Below the pieces are notes generated by a model. It was given only the letters and a program-made list of their open reading frames with translations, searched no databases and was not told the origin of the DNA. A program made the translations under genes and the position numbers. Positions 63,960 to 64,000 of a stretch of DNA of 64,000 nucleotides are shown here, piece after piece. How positions within the stretch are numbered: the first letter of the stretch is position 1; the number at the start of each line of letters is the position of its first letter. Source of the stretch: Hymenobacter nitidus (GTDB lineage Bacteria; Bacteroidota; Bacteroidia; Cytophagales; Hymenobacteraceae); the NCBI RefSeq assembly GCF_020447315.1, contig NZ_JAJADQ010000005.1, forward strand, positions 336,860 through 400,859, given 5' to 3'.

Positions 63960-64000
63960 CACCCCCAACTCGAACGGAGGCGGGCGTACCCCCGGAGGCG

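Noticed and set aside
63777..63968. 63-codon minus-strand frame at the right edge
   Set aside because: Short, covers the outward promoter and has no family features.

Overview
The window reads as chromosomal DNA of a high-GC member of the Bacteroidota, most like a Cytophagales/Hymenobacter-type organism. The signs are a SusC/SusD pair, a type IX secretion sorting domain, many lipobox lipoproteins, a NagZ/beta-lactamase fusion enzyme, a eukaryote-like glycogen branching enzyme, and promoters of the Bacteroidota form (TTTG, about 19-21 bp, TAnnTTTG). No phage, insertion sequence, CRISPR array or rRNA gene is visible. Gene placement is from reading frames, motifs and family knowledge; no database search was possible.

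Layout. 0-7.4 kb: a partial methyltransferase, then a glycogen/alpha-glucan block (branching enzyme, a half-length GT-B glycosyltransferase, a GH31 alpha-glucosidase) with a YdeI-type protein. 7.4-14.1 kb: a beta-prism lipoprotein, a lipase-like hydrolase coupled to a T9SS cargo protein, a rhomboid protease next to a membrane protein with the same N-terminal module, and two small disordered proteins. 14.2-31 kb: arylamine N-acetyltransferase, a GHL10-type glycosidase, a SusC/SusD glycan importer, a Fur regulator, a DUF5009 membrane protein, an acyl-CoA ligase and a periplasmic GH3-beta-lactamase fusion. The glycosidase, SusCD, DUF5009 and GH3 genes could together serve amino-sugar or murein scavenging (inference).

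31-48.5 kb: accessory genes (GNAT, Crp/Fnr, SMR transporter, SDR, DUF885 peptidase, flavin reductase, Dph6-like ligase, RES-domain protein, MBL hydrolase, HTTM and DCC proteins, quinone reductase) with four low-complexity Ser/Thr/Gly-rich lipoproteins scattered among them. These four are the most unusual set in the window; one carries nine Asp right after the lipidated Cys, a surface-export-like signal.

48.5-64 kb: mostly housekeeping: a FAD/NAD(P)-binding protein, ADP-heptose epimerase, cobalamin/heme-type ABC importer parts without an ATPase, QueD, LpxB, the tig-clpP-clpX chaperone/protease block preceded by tRNA-Leu, Rel/SpoT, and a tight fur-STAS-purA operon. Three short extragenic elements with terminal inverted repeats (35.2, 51.2 and 53.8 kb) look like MITE/REP-type sequences.
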